Source: Trichodelitschia bisporula
Lineage: Eukaryota > Ascomycota > Dothideomycetes > Phaeotrichales > Phaeotrichaceae
Length of the DNA: 64,000 nt
Assembly (NCBI GenBank): GCA_010356995.1
Contig: ML996690.1
Location: 887,916 to 951,915 of the forward strand
Direction: 5' to 3'
Part shown: positions 21,363 through 34,415 of the stretch, in pieces
Position numbering within the stretch: the first letter of the stretch is position 1
Layout of the letters: every line of letters begins with the position of its first letter
Notes under the pieces: model-generated
The model's database searches: none
Seen by the model: only the letters and a program-made list of their open reading frames with translations
Told to the model about the DNA's origin: nothing
Translations under genes and position numbers: made by a program

Positions 21363-24300
21363 CTAGAGCCAACCACCCTCTCGTACCTTTCCAGAATTTA
21401 TGCGAAACAACTTCCAACTCTTCACGCTGCTCAGTGCCCCCGAGTTCTGTCGGCTCAGGATCTGGGGATCCTCTTCAGCTGCCGCTAGTGGCGCAACAAA
21501 GGGAGCCTTTTCGATACCAACATGTGGTTTCCCGTCGGTTCCAATGAATGAACCAAACCCGTAGCGGTTTCCCATCATCTTCAGATGCTCCGCCCGCCTT
21601 GACCCAGACATCCACGAGGTGCTTTGAAAATCTTCGACGGCGTGGCCTGCCGCAAAATAGGCAATCAGGGAGGCAGGATTGGTCGGAAGGCGTGAGAGTA
21701 TTCTCAACGGCCGATGGAAATAGAGAGCAATGGTAACGAGACAATACAAGCCGAGAATGGTTTCTGAGATGACGAACATGGTTGTCGACACGAAGATACG
21801 AAGGGTCGGCTTGATGATGAACCCAGCGGTAGCAGACGGGGCATCCGGCGACATATCCCCAGGAGCGAATATTTTGTCCATGTTGGTACTCACGAGGGCC
21901 GAGAACACCTTGGAGTACATACGCGAGTATGCTGCTGCAGCCATGTCGAACTCAGGGGGCGGGAGGGTGTAATCCAACAATCTGGTGCTGTTGGTCATCT
22001 TTTCAATGAAGAAATTATTGAAATCTGACGGGAAGGAGTCGTTGTGCCAGGTGGCCCCAGTGTCAAACATGATTTTGTGTGCTTCACCGATCAATTTTGA
22101 GGTGTCCTGGCCCAGTACTGTGTCTGTCGTATCGGTGGAGATATTGACGGTCATAACTCGCTGGATGTGGCCATCAGCCGAAGCTATAACGTCGGCCGCA
22201 CCCATGATGAGGTTAGACTGACAGACAATCAGGGTTTCTGTGTGGGAGTCGACGGTTATTTGCTTCTCATCGGCACGGTTCGTGTCAATAGATGTCGAAT
22301 TTTGGGTAGTACTGGCCCGAATCCAGCCCGCAAAGACGTGTAACCGGCAAAATATGGCGTCTTCCGGAGAGGCCCCTTTCAAGCTATCAAGGGCAGCATT
22401 GAGTTCCAGGGCAGCCGATCCATTTGTTGTCCCGAAAAAGAGATCCATCGTGTTGAGTTTGCCGTCAAGTCGGACCTCTCGCGGTTCGCATGTCACCATT
22501 TCCCCATCGCCTCGAGGAATCGTGACTCGGAAAGTCGCATTTGCACCATTTGACGGCATGTCAAAGGTGTATTCGTACATAGATACTGGCGAGCACTTCA
22601 ATTCAGCTCCCAACATCGGAGTGATTGCACGATATTGCCAAGTGGCATTTTCGGCCCCGGAAAATGCTTTGAAGGGCAAGTAGACGAAGCTGTCATCAGA
22701 CCACGGCGGCATCGGAGTATTGGCAGTCAGGTTCGATGTGATTCGATATAGCGGTGAGAGGTTTTGGACCGTGACGAAAGTCGCTCCGGCTCCACCATCC
22801 GGCAGGGGAAGACTAAATGCGTCGTCCGGGATAGGCTGAAGGGTTAATTTGAACGGTGTAGCGAATTTCGCGGGTGTGTCGAGATTAGCAATGCCCTCAA
22901 AAAACAGTCCGCCAAATGCGACAGGAAGAACATTTGAAATGGCTGTCATGGCGCAGACGGCAGCAAGTATATAGTGACGCTTGCGCAATGCCTTTACGAT
23001 GGCGAATTGCGGAGGAACATTCGTATAACCAAGATCCACGGTCGTCTCCGCGGAACCTGGCCCTTGCCTCAGTGCCTCAAAGGGCTGAAGGATGCAGAGC
23101 AAACGATTGAGACAAAGCCACAACGGCTCTGTGAACGTGGCGAGGGCTGTGGGTATGTAGTTCTCAACCAGCTGACGAATAAACTGGTTCTTGGAAGGCA
23201 AAGGAAGGCCTAATTTTGAGGTAAACGTCAGCAGGGGCAAAGAAGACGCATGGGAAAGTAGGTACCTTGGGTAACGGAAGCTTGATATCGAAGGGCCGCA
23301 ATTGCAATAATCAGCAGAGCTTGAAAAAAGAAAAAGGAGATGCCGACTACGAGGCTAAATTCCTTCGGGCGAACACCTGCGATGAGTTCCGGGCGTCGCG
23401 TTCCATCAACGGTCTGAAAAGTAGCACTCTCGGCCGCAGGGCCTCCACTGACGGTGATCTCATATCTGGCTGGGCCTGCGGCTTCTCGAATGAGAAAATT
23501 TGTATCTTTGAGTTCTTCTTCCAGTTCTTTCTTGCTGAGCCGATCAAGTTGCTTGAACCCGTCGAGGACGGCCGGTTGATTCGCAGTCATTGACATAACG
23601 GACGAGAGGGTTCCAGGATCCGAAATGAAGCAGCGCCTCCGAGTGAAAGAAGTTCCAATCATGTAGCCGGCTAACAATATCGCAACCCCAAGGAAAGCCT
23701 CGACAACATATGTAAAGGTGGGAACCATGACAATAGCCTGGGTGCTGAAGTGTAGGCGTCCAGCACTTCGCGTTGAGAGATCCAGTGAGTGGGCAAAGAT
23801 ATCTGCCATTTGACGAGCAAATAGAATCCTGTATGCCGACTGGTATGACAGCCGAAGCGTCTCCGGCGTCAGGTACGCATCGAGCGGCTGCTGGTAAGCA
23901 CTGACGGCAAAGAGCGGCATTTTCAAGGTCCTATTGGTGTTTAGAGGAAGGTCGTTAAGGAAGGGCCTTTGGTCTGGCCAGTTCACTGTAGGGAAGTCCG
24001 CTCGAGCATCTGTCGTCTGTGCCCCTGCATTCATTGCCCGCTCAAAGTTGCTGGCGTTGAAGACATCGGGAGGGAGATCGATGGGAGGCCCAAGTGCCTT
24101 TGAGTCAAGAACAATATTGTGGGGAAGGGAAACACTGGCAGCCACATCCTGAAACCAGTAAGACGCTTTGCAGTACATGATGTTGACGTCGGCATTGGCG
24201 TAGCTTTCGTCAATTGACATGTCGTTGAGCTGGGTACCGGGAACACGCGATTTGGAAAACAGAAGAAGAAATGACCTCGGTTCGCTTTTCGGACACCCCC

Positions 24301-25447
24301 CATTTGCCAGATAATAACTGTCAGAACTGTCGTAATACCCAATGTACAGAGAATCGAATATCTTACTCGCGTTGGCATTTGGATAGGTGCGGATGGCCGG
24401 GTGCGTGAAGCTGCAGCCCCAGGAGCTTTTGAGGTCCTCGGAATAGTTTCCGGCGTTGATTGCGGGCTCGCAGTTAACATCGACCGAGTACTTCCGTGTA
24501 TTACCAGTGAGAACTGTTCCATCAAGCCCGGGATTGGCTCTGTTTGCATCAAAGGACGTCCCAAACGGGGCAAGAAAATATTGGTTGGTAGTGAACTGTG
24601 GGAGGGTCTCATTCAGCCACATAATATTTGATGCTGAAGTTGCAGATGCAGCTGGAAACCCTTTCCCCTGTTGATCGGCAGAGAGGAGGGATGTGGACAT
24701 TAAAACCGGGACATCCATTGACTTGGTGACATTCGCGTTTGTTGCGAAAATACCCGACTGCGCGGGAGTGAGCCCCCAGAAAATGAACACGACGGCTAAG
24801 GAAGCCGAGAAAACCGTCCAGTGCCTGATTATGTTCAGCGATGACTTGTGTCAGTTAAAATAAAACTACAAACCCGCTTCTGAAGGCGCTGAGGGGAACG
24901 GAGGCGATAAAATCAACGGGATATTGAAGTAAGAGAGAGTGCTTCGCTGATATGGCATGGCCCTTCGAGAGTTGATAGAACGGCTCAAGGCGCTTCACGT
25001 CAAGATCAACCCAGGTCCACATGAAGCTGTAGCAAACGGCGATGATGGTGGGCAGATAGAGGAAGGGAAAGGACTGCGTGGTCGATATATCGTTGATGTT
25101 AGGAGCGAATACCAAGCCTCCATCTCGTGTACTCCTTTCGAGAAGTGTCTGGAGCAAGGCGATCAAAGCGGCTGATATGAGAATAATGGTACCCAAGAAT
25201 GGTATCCGGAGCGAAATGGGCTTCCACGCCCTGGAGTGATTTGTACCTTGTGAAAGTAAGCAACGAAGGTCTGGTTCAGATAAGCCGACTTACTGCGGAG
25301 AAACTTAAGTTTCTCGGATATATAGCTGGCCATTGTACTGCTCGTATCGGATTGACTGTTGTCATTCCCCACAGTCCTGTCTCCGGTCACATTAGATGGC
25401 CGAGGCCGAGAAAAATGAAGCCAGTCGTAGTGAGGAGGCTGCTCCAT
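21363..25447 (-). CDS. large fungal membrane protein, DUF3433 type, 1,310 aa
   Basis: Four exons on the - strand: 25447..25294, 25246..24874, 24824..23266, 23209..21363. Introns are 47, 49 and 56 nt; the first uses GTAAGT with an AAG acceptor, the others have CTGAC/CTGAA branches. Splicing rebuilds HSRAWKPISLRIPFLGTII and SAFRSGHWTVFSASLAVVF, both typical of DUF3433 proteins. The architecture is duplicated: helices near the N-terminus, a first extracellular domain of about 350 residues with several Cys, a central membrane region (ENYIPTALATFTEPLWLCLN, RHYILAAVCAMTAISNVLP), a second large domain and a last helix pair before a cytosolic tail. Function of the family is unknown; plasma or vacuolar membrane placement is inferred. 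Confidence 0.85.
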
Positions 25448-26417
25448 GTACTGATTAAAGAGAAGACGTTCCAGCGCCTCCGTGGACGGATGAAAAGAAA
25501 ATTTGTACGGGACTCAGGAAAGGCTTGATAGGATCATTAACGGCAATGGCATCAAGATTCTAGGAATCCCAGACTTGGAGGTACTCCGATTAAGAGGCTC
25601 AATCGCAACACCTGCCTCCATATTTAATCGCATATACCTGACTTCTCCCAACTGATGGAGCCGCATCTTACTGGTTAATTTGACTGCTATCCGGCATCAG
25701 GCCGGCCTCGAACGAGGCATCGCGATAACATTGACGCTGGATGGTTAGAACTGGGGCCAATTTGAGGACTTTCAGCCGCAATCAAAAGATTCATTGGTGG
25801 ACACGTTCGGAGGAAATGAATCAAGCTTCGTAACCGCTGAAAACATGGGCTGCGCCGCCTGCACCTTTGGTTTCGCAATCCATGTTGGCGCTAAAGGGCG
25901 GTTATTTTGACATGTGGCAAGTGGAGGATTCGGGGATGGAAAAGCATTCTTCCTGAGCATACCAAGGAGGCACGTGGAAGGCTGCTTAAGAAAGTGAGCG
26001 CCGATTCTCTCTGCAAGTTACGCACAATATACCGCAGCGAATTTCCCGGTCTGCATTGTGTCCCTCCTGGTTCGCACTTGCCGTTGTCATGGCCCAGCAG
26101 GTCAACGAGATCTTCTTGCATCTCTTACTGCGCCGCAGGACGGTCGCAATTCTCCGCTTCGCACACATCGCTCATACTCTTCTCTCCTTCTATCAGCGCA
26201 AAGGTACATTCTGTCGACTCAAGCATTTTTTCAAACCCAGCAAAACTCACAGGCTGCAGCGCACACTCAGCTCCGCTTCGAAGCCTCGTAAGCTTCGAGT
26301 GCGCAGCACAGCACCACATTCGCCGGGCTAACAACCTGAAAGCTTGTTATACTTCATCTGACTCCAGTAGTTTCACTGTGATTTGAGCGTTACCCTTACA
26401 GGCTCACGATCTTCAAA
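25448..26417. promoter_or_regulatory. divergent intergenic region
   Basis: 970 nt between the start of the - strand DUF3433-type gene and the + strand small membrane protein gene, so both promoters lie here. No clear TATA box is placed by eye. Open frames at 25907-26386 overlap antisense frames and carry no motif. Confidence 0.5.
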
Positions 26418-26843
26418 ATGGTTAGCTCGCCATCTGTCGGCCGCGTTCTCCTCTCCCTCAGCGCACTCGTCTCCTCTGCCGGAGCCTTCCTCGCAGATTG
26501 GAACGAGACACATATCTACAACCCGCGCTGGCCGCCTCATGCGAAATTCCACAACGGTCAGACAATGAGCATGGGGGTAGCTCTCGCCGTGGCAACGCTG
26601 TACTACACCTGGCGGACGGTCCCTTCTTCTCAACGGAGAGAATCTCTCTTCACGGCGGCCGTCTTTGGGTCCATATATTTCATCTCAGCGCTTAGCGCCA
26701 TCCTGTATCCCGACAGCAAGGGCATGGACCCGGAGTTTGGAGAGGGATTTGTCCAAGCTGGACCCTTTTCGGCATGCGTCTTGATGAATTGGGTGGGATA
26801 CTGGATGGAAATCAGAAGGCTACGAGCGGAGAAGATTCATTGA
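26418..26843 (+). CDS. small conserved fungal membrane protein, 141 aa
   Basis: Single-exon frame from ATG 26418. It begins with a hydrophobic segment (RVLLSLSALVSSAGAFLADW), followed by the conserved-looking loop NETHIYNPRWPPHAKFHNGQ. Three further hydrophobic segments follow (MGVALAVATLYYTW; FTAAVFGSIYFISALSAILY; AGPFSACVLMNWVGYWME), with a basic tail RRLRAEKIH. It resembles small four-helix fungal proteins of the DUF6640 type, but that assignment is from memory of the loop sequence. Function unknown. Confidence 0.75.
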   Translation: MVSSPSVGRVLLSLSALVSSAGAFLADWNETHIYNPRWPPHAKFHNGQTMSMGVALAVATLYYTWRTVPSSQRRESLFTAAVFGSIYFISALSAILYPDSKGMDPEFGEGFVQAGPFSACVLMNWVGYWMEIRRLRAEKIH

Positions 26844-27744
26844 GGACGAAACTATGATTGAAGGTGGAGCTTTATGACCTATGGCCAAGATGTTTAACCA
26901 CGCACTGCTCTATCTCGCTTGCAATAGGATTGACCTGGGAGAAGTCACTAGGCCAACTATTTGGGGTTAACGTCAAACCACACATCGTGCCATCGGTTCA
27001 TCCCTGCGCACCTATTTCCTCTTTGTCTTCTTTGTGCTTTGATCGACAGGCTAAGCCCTGCCGTTAGACAAAGGGAACCAAGGGGACCCATGCTCTACAG
27101 CGATATCGGGCGCCTGGCCTGCTTGAGACCTAAAGAAGAAAAACAAAACAGGAAGCTCAGAGATGTTGGTTGATCACCTGGCTCAATACAGAAGGAGTGC
27201 TCGCGAGTCAAAGAATGCGGGCTCTCATACATGTCCCGATCTGACTTTTGAATATCCACGTCGTCCGTCCGACAATTTTTCTACTCAAAATCGATTGGCA
27301 TCATTCGCAAACACATCCAAGCGTTCAGCCTCGCCTGGCGCCTTCCTGGCGAGGCTTAGTGCTAGTTCATGCCATTTCGGGCGCGGCTAATCTCCAGTCC
27401 GAGCTCGCAACCCCACTTGGCCTTAGCTCTCCCCTCATTGCCGACCCCTCCCACGCAACAACCGTGAGGCCATTGGACATGCCTCCAAACTCCTCGGTCA
27501 AGCTCCAACCGGGGCTAGTGCAGCAAGATACTGTGGTATACATAATGGTAGCTGCTCAACAATGCATCCTTGTCCGACCTGCATCTCTACTTCGTCCCCT
27601 TCGGTGTCGCGAACTCTCAAATTCTAAACTTCACCGCTTATTGCACTCCACACCTTTCCCCGCATTTTCAGCAACATAGAAGGGCGGCCAGACCCTCACG
27701 AGTTCCCATCCGAACCCCACTCCAGGACAGATACGCCTCCCGCT
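26844..27744. other. intergenic region
   Basis: About 900 nt, likely 3' UTR plus promoter and leader of acetoacetyl-CoA synthetase. Frames at 27163-27390 and 27248-27679 lack motifs. No gene is seen. Confidence 0.4.
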
Positions 27745-29989
27745 ATGTCTACCCCCGACCATCCCGCGCAAATTATCCCACGAAAGCTATGGGAGCACCC
27801 CGCTCCCAAAAGCACGCGTATGTGGCGCTTCTTGGAGAAAGCGAACAAGCGTCACGGTCTCAAGATGAGCTCATTCCAGGAACTGTACGACTGGTCCATC
27901 ACCGAGCGCGTTCAGTTCTGGGAAATGGTCTGGGAGGAAATCGAAATCATCCACGAGGGCAGCTACAAGAAAGTCTTTGACCCCAATGCGCGCATGGATA
28001 GCGTGCCCCACTGGTTTGAGGGCGTGCGCATGAACTTTGCTGAGAATGTCCTGTTCACCCGCGGCAAGGCCCGCAGCGATGCCACGACTTGGGATAAGAG
28101 CAATGACAAGGTCTGCGTTACTGAGGCGCGTGAAGGCGCGACCGAGATCCGCGATTTCACTTGGCGTGAACTGAGGACCCGTGTGGGCCTGTTGTCGAAT
28201 GCTATGCGTGCCCATGGCGTCAAGCGTGGGGACCGGGTGGCGGTCGTGGCGAGTAATAGCATGGACACGCTCGTCGTCTTTCTGGCAGTGACAGCACTGG
28301 GAGGGCTATTCAGCAGCAGCAGTACGGACATGGGGTTGAAGGGGATTTTGGATCGGCTGCTGCAGATTCACCCAGTTTGGGTGTTTTTCGACGACTGGGC
28401 GGTGTACAACGGAAAGACGACGGATTTGCGGCCCAAGATCAAAGACCTGTTGAAGGGGCTCGATGGCATTGCTGAGTTCAAGGGCGTAGTTACCCTTCCG
28501 CGCTTTGAGCAGCCGGCCGACGTGACCGGTGTTCCCCGGACGCTCACTCTGGCGAGGTACCTGCAGGCTGCGGGTGGGAATGGCGAACTGAAGTTTGAGC
28601 GGATTGGATTCCGCGATCCTTTCTTGGTTGTTTACAGTTCCGGCACTACTGGGACACCAAAGTGCATCGTCCATTCCGTTGGCGGAGTGCTCACGAGCGC
28701 TTTGAAGGAGGGGAAGCTTCATCGCGACTTTGGCCTCGACACTGTGGGACTACAGTATACGACTGTAAGTACCAGCCGACCCAACTTTGACAGCAGCTAA
28801 CACTAGCAGACGGGATGGATCATGTACCTTTCATCTGTCCTCGGTCTCCTCTCCGGTTCCCGCACAGTATTATACGACGGAAGTCCGTTTCAACCGGACC
28901 TCACAACCTTTATTAAGCTAGTGTCCGACCAAAAGGTTACCAACCTGGGAATCTCGCCACGATACATGCATGAACTGCAGAAGAACAACATCAGTCCCCG
29001 CGAAGTTGCTGATCTTTCGTCGCTGAGGTGTGTCACGTCTACCGGCATGGTGCTAAAGGACGCTGTAAGTATCTTACCTCTCCAACCGAGGATGCGCTAA
29101 TCGGTCTGTCAGCTTTTTGAATGGTTCTATGACGTTGGCTTCCCACCTAACGTCCAGCTGGCTAATATCTCCGGCGGCACTGATCTGGCGGGCTGCTTTG
29201 GGATGGAGAACCCACTGACACCACTCTACGTCGGAGGCTGTCAAGGACCGTCTCTCGGCATTGCGGTTGCAGTATATGATCAATTGGTTGAAGGTGGCAA
29301 GGGCGTCAAAGGCAAGGAGCTGGAACATGGGACTCCGGGAGAGCTCGTCGCGTCAGTCACTCCTCCATACATAGCAAAGCCCTCCACGCTAACATCTCTG
29401 CAGTACCAAGTCCTTCCCGAACATGCCAGTCCTCTTCTGGGGCTCGGACGGTGCGCAGAAGTACTTCAACTCGTACTTCGCACGGTTCGACGACGTGTGG
29501 ACACACGGCGACTTCATCCAAATCCACCCCGTGACCCGGCAAATCTTCTTCCTCGGCCGGGCCGACGGCGTGCTCAACCCTTCCGGCGTGCGTTTCGGCT
29601 CAGCGGAAATCTACAACGTCATCGAGTCGTTCTTCCCCCAGATCCAGGACAGCATTTGCGTTGGCCAGCGGCGGCCGCAAGACCATGATGAGACAGTGCT
29701 GCTGTTCTTGATGATGGTCCCTGGGCACAAGTTCAGTGAGCGCTTGGCCCGTGACGTCCAGGAAGCCATTGCGCGGGAGCTGAGCAAGCGCCATGTGCCC
29801 CGGTACGTCTTCGAGACGCCTGAGATACCAACGACTATCAACGGCAAGAAGGTGGAACTCCCAGTCAAGCAGATCGTCTCAGGACATGTCGTGAAGCCCT
29901 CGAGTACGCTTCTAAACCCGGAGAGCCTGAAATTCTATTATAAGTTTGCGAAGATTGAGGAGCTAGAGCAGGTCAAGGCGAAGCTGTAA
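27745..29989 (+). CDS. acetoacetyl-CoA synthetase
   Basis: Exons 27745..28764, 28810..29064, 29113..29351 and 29404..29989 encode 699 residues, near the usual AACS size. The enzyme adenylates acetoacetate and transfers it to CoA in the cytosol. Adenylating-family motifs appear in order: the phosphate loop YSSGTTGTPKCIVHS just before intron 1, TTGWIMY across it, SGGTDLAG, then THGDF and FFLGRADGVLNPSGVRFGSA, and the C-terminal Lys motif TINGKKVELPVKQI. The N-terminal LWEHPAPKSTRMWRFLEKAN and HWFEGVRMNFAENVLF are typical of AACS rather than acetyl-CoA synthetase. Each intron (45-52 nt) keeps frame and has GTAAGT or GTCAGT donors. The gene is convergent with the next one. Confidence 0.94.
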
Positions 29990-30254
29990 ATGGGATAGAC
30001 GGCGTTGCGGAAACAGAGTGTGGAGGCGTGATGAGCGTGCATGATTGAGGTGCTTACTTTGAGGTCAGTGGTCTTGCTTCGGTTGGCTTTATTGCTGTTG
30101 AATGTTTCAAGTATTTTGCAGCGAGACGTGATGATGTGACGTTGACGCTGATCGTACCAGTACGAGCCGGATGCTTTGGTCGACCTCATTACGTTAATAC
30201 TGCTGGTTACCTCATACCGGCTATCTAGTTGTGCTTCGTAAACTTCAAATATCT

Positions 30255-31659
30255 TCATTCCTGAACGCAAATATTCTCCTCTGCAAACGCTCTGTATCGA
30301 TCCAGGACGTCGGTGGACGCCATTCCATCTCTTTGCGGCTCGAAACTGTAATGTGCAGCAAGCGCCCTTCCGTCCACGATCGCATCTGAACGCCGTTATT
30401 ACACTTTCGAACGCGGGAACATCCAACTCACGTCGTCTCGTCCACTTGGGCATTACCTCCGAGAAGTAATACTCGTCATCCTGTTGCTCCATCGGCTTGC
30501 CGCGATTTATGTCATCTCCCATCATAGCGATGAACTGGATGCCCATGCGCCCGTAGTTGTAATCCCACCGGTGAAACTTGTACCTGAAGAGCTCATTCTT
30601 TTCTAGGTTCTCGAAGAAACTGTAATGTTCTTGTGCTGCGATGGACCAGTACCACAGTCCCAATCCAAAGGCATCGTACTTGGTCTCGACGATTGGGGTC
30701 TCGTCAATGGTGACTGAGGAGTTGGGTGAGACTGGAAGCCAGCGATGTCCTCGACGCAGCTTGCCGCTGTCAAAATACTCCGTGTAGTTGAAGTCTTCGG
30801 GGCCGTCCCACTTAGGGAGCTCCGAGGCATGCCAACTTACAGTTGAATTGGGGGTCATGTTGGTAGCGTTAGGAGGGGGTGCTAGCTCCGGGAGGTATGG
30901 GCGGACCGCACCCAGGCGCCAGTGGAGCCAGCTGAGCGAAGGCTGGTTCATGATGTTGGCTGATACGACAAAGTACTCCGGATGATTTAGCCGAGTGGAG
31001 ACTAGAGTGGGAATGGTGGTGTCCTCGAAGAAGACCTGAAGAAGTCAGAAGCGGGAACGGATATCGCACCCTGGCACCCACAATGTCGTCGTCGATTTTG
31101 ATGTACATTGTCCCATTCTGGATGATATCGTACGCTCCCCGATAGTCCTTCCCTTCCCATGTGACGTTCTGCTTCCTGTAGGAGTCCGAGGTTTCCAGCA
31201 ACGCATCCAGCCAGCCCAAATCTTGCATCTTTTTCGTCCGGACAATGAATATGACTTCGTCCAACACCCCTCCATTCTCAACCAAGTTCCGCTGCGAGCC
31301 GTCAGCGCAAGACTCTAACAAATCTCATACCATACCTTGAGATAGCAATCCAGAATAGACACGCTCGCCGGCCGTCCATAAAACACAAGTCCCACAACCT
31401 TCAACCCCTCTGGCTTAACCCACTCCGTCACGCCCTCGCCATCCCCTTTCCCCGACACTGACCAATACCGCGGCAATTGCTTGGGCGCATCCACAGCCGA
31501 CACCTCAACCCGCGCAACATGCGGCCCGAAAAGCCACCAGCATGCCATGAGCAGCGTAAACGCCGCAAACGCCCCCAGAGCTGCCGTCGCCCGCGACGCC
31601 AGGCCTTGCGATCCCCCTATCCTCAGCGGCTTGTAGCCGCGCAGCTGCGGCACCAGCAT
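30255..31659 (-). CDS. putative type II membrane glycosyltransferase-like protein, 422 aa
   Basis: Exons on -: 31659..31336, 31291..31082, 31035..30432, 30385..30255. One hydrophobic segment near residues 26-47 (TAALGAFAAFTLLMACWWLF) follows a short basic N-terminus, as in Golgi type II enzymes. Splicing at intron 2 gives KIDDDIVFFEDTTIPTLV, where Asp175-177 sits as a DxD-like metal site after a beta-strand (DEVIFIVRTKK). The last intron removes a frame that would add unrelated sequence and gives DVLDRYRAFAEE before the stop at 30255. Several N-glycosylation sequons occur. It looks like a family of uncharacterised fungal GT-A-like proteins; sugar donor and acceptor are unknown. Confidence 0.78.
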
Positions 31660-32296
31660 AGTGGCGCGCCCGGCGCGGGAAGGCTAATGCACTCGCGGCG
31701 GCGTTTTCGGGCTGATACGGCGCGCGCACATCCGGTTCGAACGATCGTGTGAGCCGGCGGAGTCGACTGCGTATGGCGCGTTAACACAGTTTATTAGTAG
31801 TCCAGACCTGAAGAAGGTGATGTCCAAAATGGGATGAGACGACGCGGTCGTGAAGCAGCCAGGTGGAAAAGCGGCCAAATGGCAGGTACGATCGAGGGGG
31901 ACACCCCTTCCGTTTGCGCAATCAATCTGATACAGGCGGCGGATGATCGTCTGGACCAGGGCAGACGCGGGATAGGGTAGAGGGCAGTTGGCTGGAAGGC
32001 GAAGGGCAAGGCTTGCGGCTCAGCGCACGTTTCGAGTTGGAAAGCGTGGCTGCGGGCCATGCTGATCCAAATTACTGCTATGTGGCATGTGAAACGTTCT
32101 GGTTCACCTGGTAATACAGTGGATGCAGTGGGTCGCAACTGTGAATGGGGCTGAGGCCTAAGGCAAGCAACGCACAAGGCTGAAAATGCAGCCTTTGGCT
32201 AATTGTCGTCATTATGGCTACCTATAAACTGCAGATAAATGAATGATGAGTGATCCGATGGTGGGAATTGACACATGCGTTGTTTGCTGTGCCAGT
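31660..32296. other. intergenic region
   Basis: 640 nt between two - strand genes, holding the promoter of the type II membrane protein gene and the 3' flank of the oxidoreductase. No coding sequence is convincing; frames at 31684-32177 lack motifs. Confidence 0.4.
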
Positions 32297-33438
32297 TCAC
32301 AGCCCAGGCGTTTCAGCAATGCGATACACAAACTTCTCGTTGCCGCCCTTCCGGTCCCGTAGGCGCTTCAGTGCGTCCAAGACACCCGCCAACCCGCCCT
32401 CAATAACCTCATAGGGCTGGGGCTTGAAGGTGCCCTGCTTCAGCGCAACCTCCAGAATGCGACTCACTACGCCGCCAAACAGCTTTCCTCCAGCTGGGTT
32501 GTCGTCGTGAACCGACCCCACCCAGATCTGCTCGAACCACCCGCCCCACTTCTTCAACTCCACCGACTCATCGCCTTCAGGCTTCTTCAGTCCAGTCGTG
32601 CAAGTATACCGGCCGGCCGGATCCAACCAAGGCGTCAGGTATTTGACGCTCTGCAGCGTGTTGCTAGCATCGAACACATGGTGCACTTTCTTGCCACCCA
32701 AGGCGGCGGAGAAATCGTCGGAAATGGTGGGTGAGCGGTAGTCCACGATGATATCGGCACCCAGCTGCTTCGCGTGCTCGGCGCTCTTACCGGCAGTTAC
32801 AACTATCGGCCCGATGCTCGGGTTCATCAGGGCGAATTGGAGGGCGAAACTGCCCACGGCGGAACTAGCACCGTTGATGATGAGAGGGGTCTTTGCAACA
32901 CCGGACTTCTCGTCTGCGCGCTCAAAGGGCAACGGAAGCTGAAGATTGCGGTACAATCCAACAGCCGCGGTGTAGGCTGCAAAGGTTTAGCTCCTGGGCG
33001 TTGGAGGAGAGGTTTACTTACCCGCCAGGGGAATAGTAGCAGCTTCCTCGAAGCTCAAACTCTCGGGGATGTGAAAGACGGTCTGCTCTGGACAAACAGT
33101 GTACTCCGCATAAGTGCCGCGAGGCGTATCCATGACATGGAAGCCGGCGACGCGGTCACCCGGCCTGAAGTTCGTGACTTCTGAACCAACGGCTTCGACT
33201 ATTCCAGCCGCATCATCGCCCTGGTTGACCTTGATGTTGAAGTAATTCGGCATGGGATGTTTCCAATCCTTTGGGTTAGAGCCGGCAACAACAACCTTGA
33301 TGAGGATTTCATTGGGGCCATATTCGCTGTCGATGAGATTAGCTCTGGTGCATGCAAGCCCACGTCAACCTACGGGACTGGGATATCCTCGTGCTGGGTG
33401 GTCAAGTCAGGGTCGTAGTAAACCAGAAGGTTCTTCAT
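32297..33438 (-). CDS. zinc-independent MDR oxidoreductase (quinone/enoyl reductase type)
   Basis: Exons on -: 33438..33374, 33326..33022, 32976..32297, giving 349 residues. Splicing joins MKNLLVYYDPDLTTQHEDIP to PEYGPNEILIKVVVAGSNPK, then DDAAGIVEAVGSEV, the usual MDR N-terminal half. The cofactor domain has INGASSAVGSFALQFA followed by AKQLGADIIVDYRS, a NADPH-binding Rossmann pattern. The Cys/His ligands of zinc alcohol dehydrogenases are missing, placing it with quinone oxidoreductases and stand-alone trans-enoyl reductases. No polyketide synthase or other biosynthetic partner is adjacent, so the substrate is unknown. Introns of 47 and 45 nt have GTAGGT and GTAAGT donors. Confidence 0.88.
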
Positions 33439-34415
33439 TTTGGAGAGTGTTCAATTGTCGGAGTATTGCGAGAGTCTGAAACTTGGGCTGTTCGTAAGTG
33501 CACACTTCAGGAGGCCAGAGCAGTGGTTTATATTCCCGGATTCTCAATGATCATGTACGACCTGCCTTGCCCAATATCGTACAAGCATTCGCTGAGAAAT
33601 CAGGCTGTGTTTGTCAGGCCATTGGCTGTAAGACATGGTGGACGTGAATCCGGTGAAACATGTGTATCGGAGTTCCAAGGTGGCTTACTAACGTGCTCTG
33701 ACTTCACTCGTCATCGCGATGATGTACGCACTCACGATCGCCACCCTAAACCCGAGGAATGTCCGATGCAACTCCAGTCACAATGCAATGCTCCCTGCTA
33801 AATCATGCATATAACCAGGGCTGAATGCCTTAATAAGCCGGTTTCAGCCGCTATGCTTGTTGTGTAATGGCATTGTTGACGTGTGTCGGCGTCGGATTGT
33901 TTCGCGCCCATTATTGACGACGAGCCTACAGTATGCAGCTTGTCTTCGAGCGACATCACTGACCAAATTTACCCCGCAGTTGCGTGCCAGTGAATATGGA
34001 CTTATCAAGCACAAGTGTGTAGAGTTTGGAGACGAATAGCACTCGATTGTTGGATATCTTTGCGCATACGGACCATGGTCCTAGATCGCACAAATACCTA
34101 TGCCACACAACCTGCAACCGTACCTCCAGCACACATCAGCTCTAGCCATTCACTATGAATCGAGAAACCGATCACGTCCCACCAGTCCACCTTTGTCCAT
34201 TCATCACGTCGTAAACCATCCAGTTCATCAAATCCGTCATCCGTCGCGACATCACACGTAATAGGAGTAGCTTGAAGCGTAGCCCCAAGCATTGCTGTTA
34301 CCGACGAAGTACGTTGTAGAAGCGCCGTAAACGTCGGAGACCAGCAGAAACTCCTACTTTCAGTCAATATTCACGCGTCCACAGTGATAATGATGATAGT
34401 AACATGGTCGTGAGA
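33439..34415. other. intergenic region
   Basis: About 980 nt between the oxidoreductase start and the Xrn1 stop, both on -. It should hold the oxidoreductase promoter and the Xrn1 3' UTR. Short frames at 33352-33801 and 34098-34367 have no motif. Confidence 0.4.
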
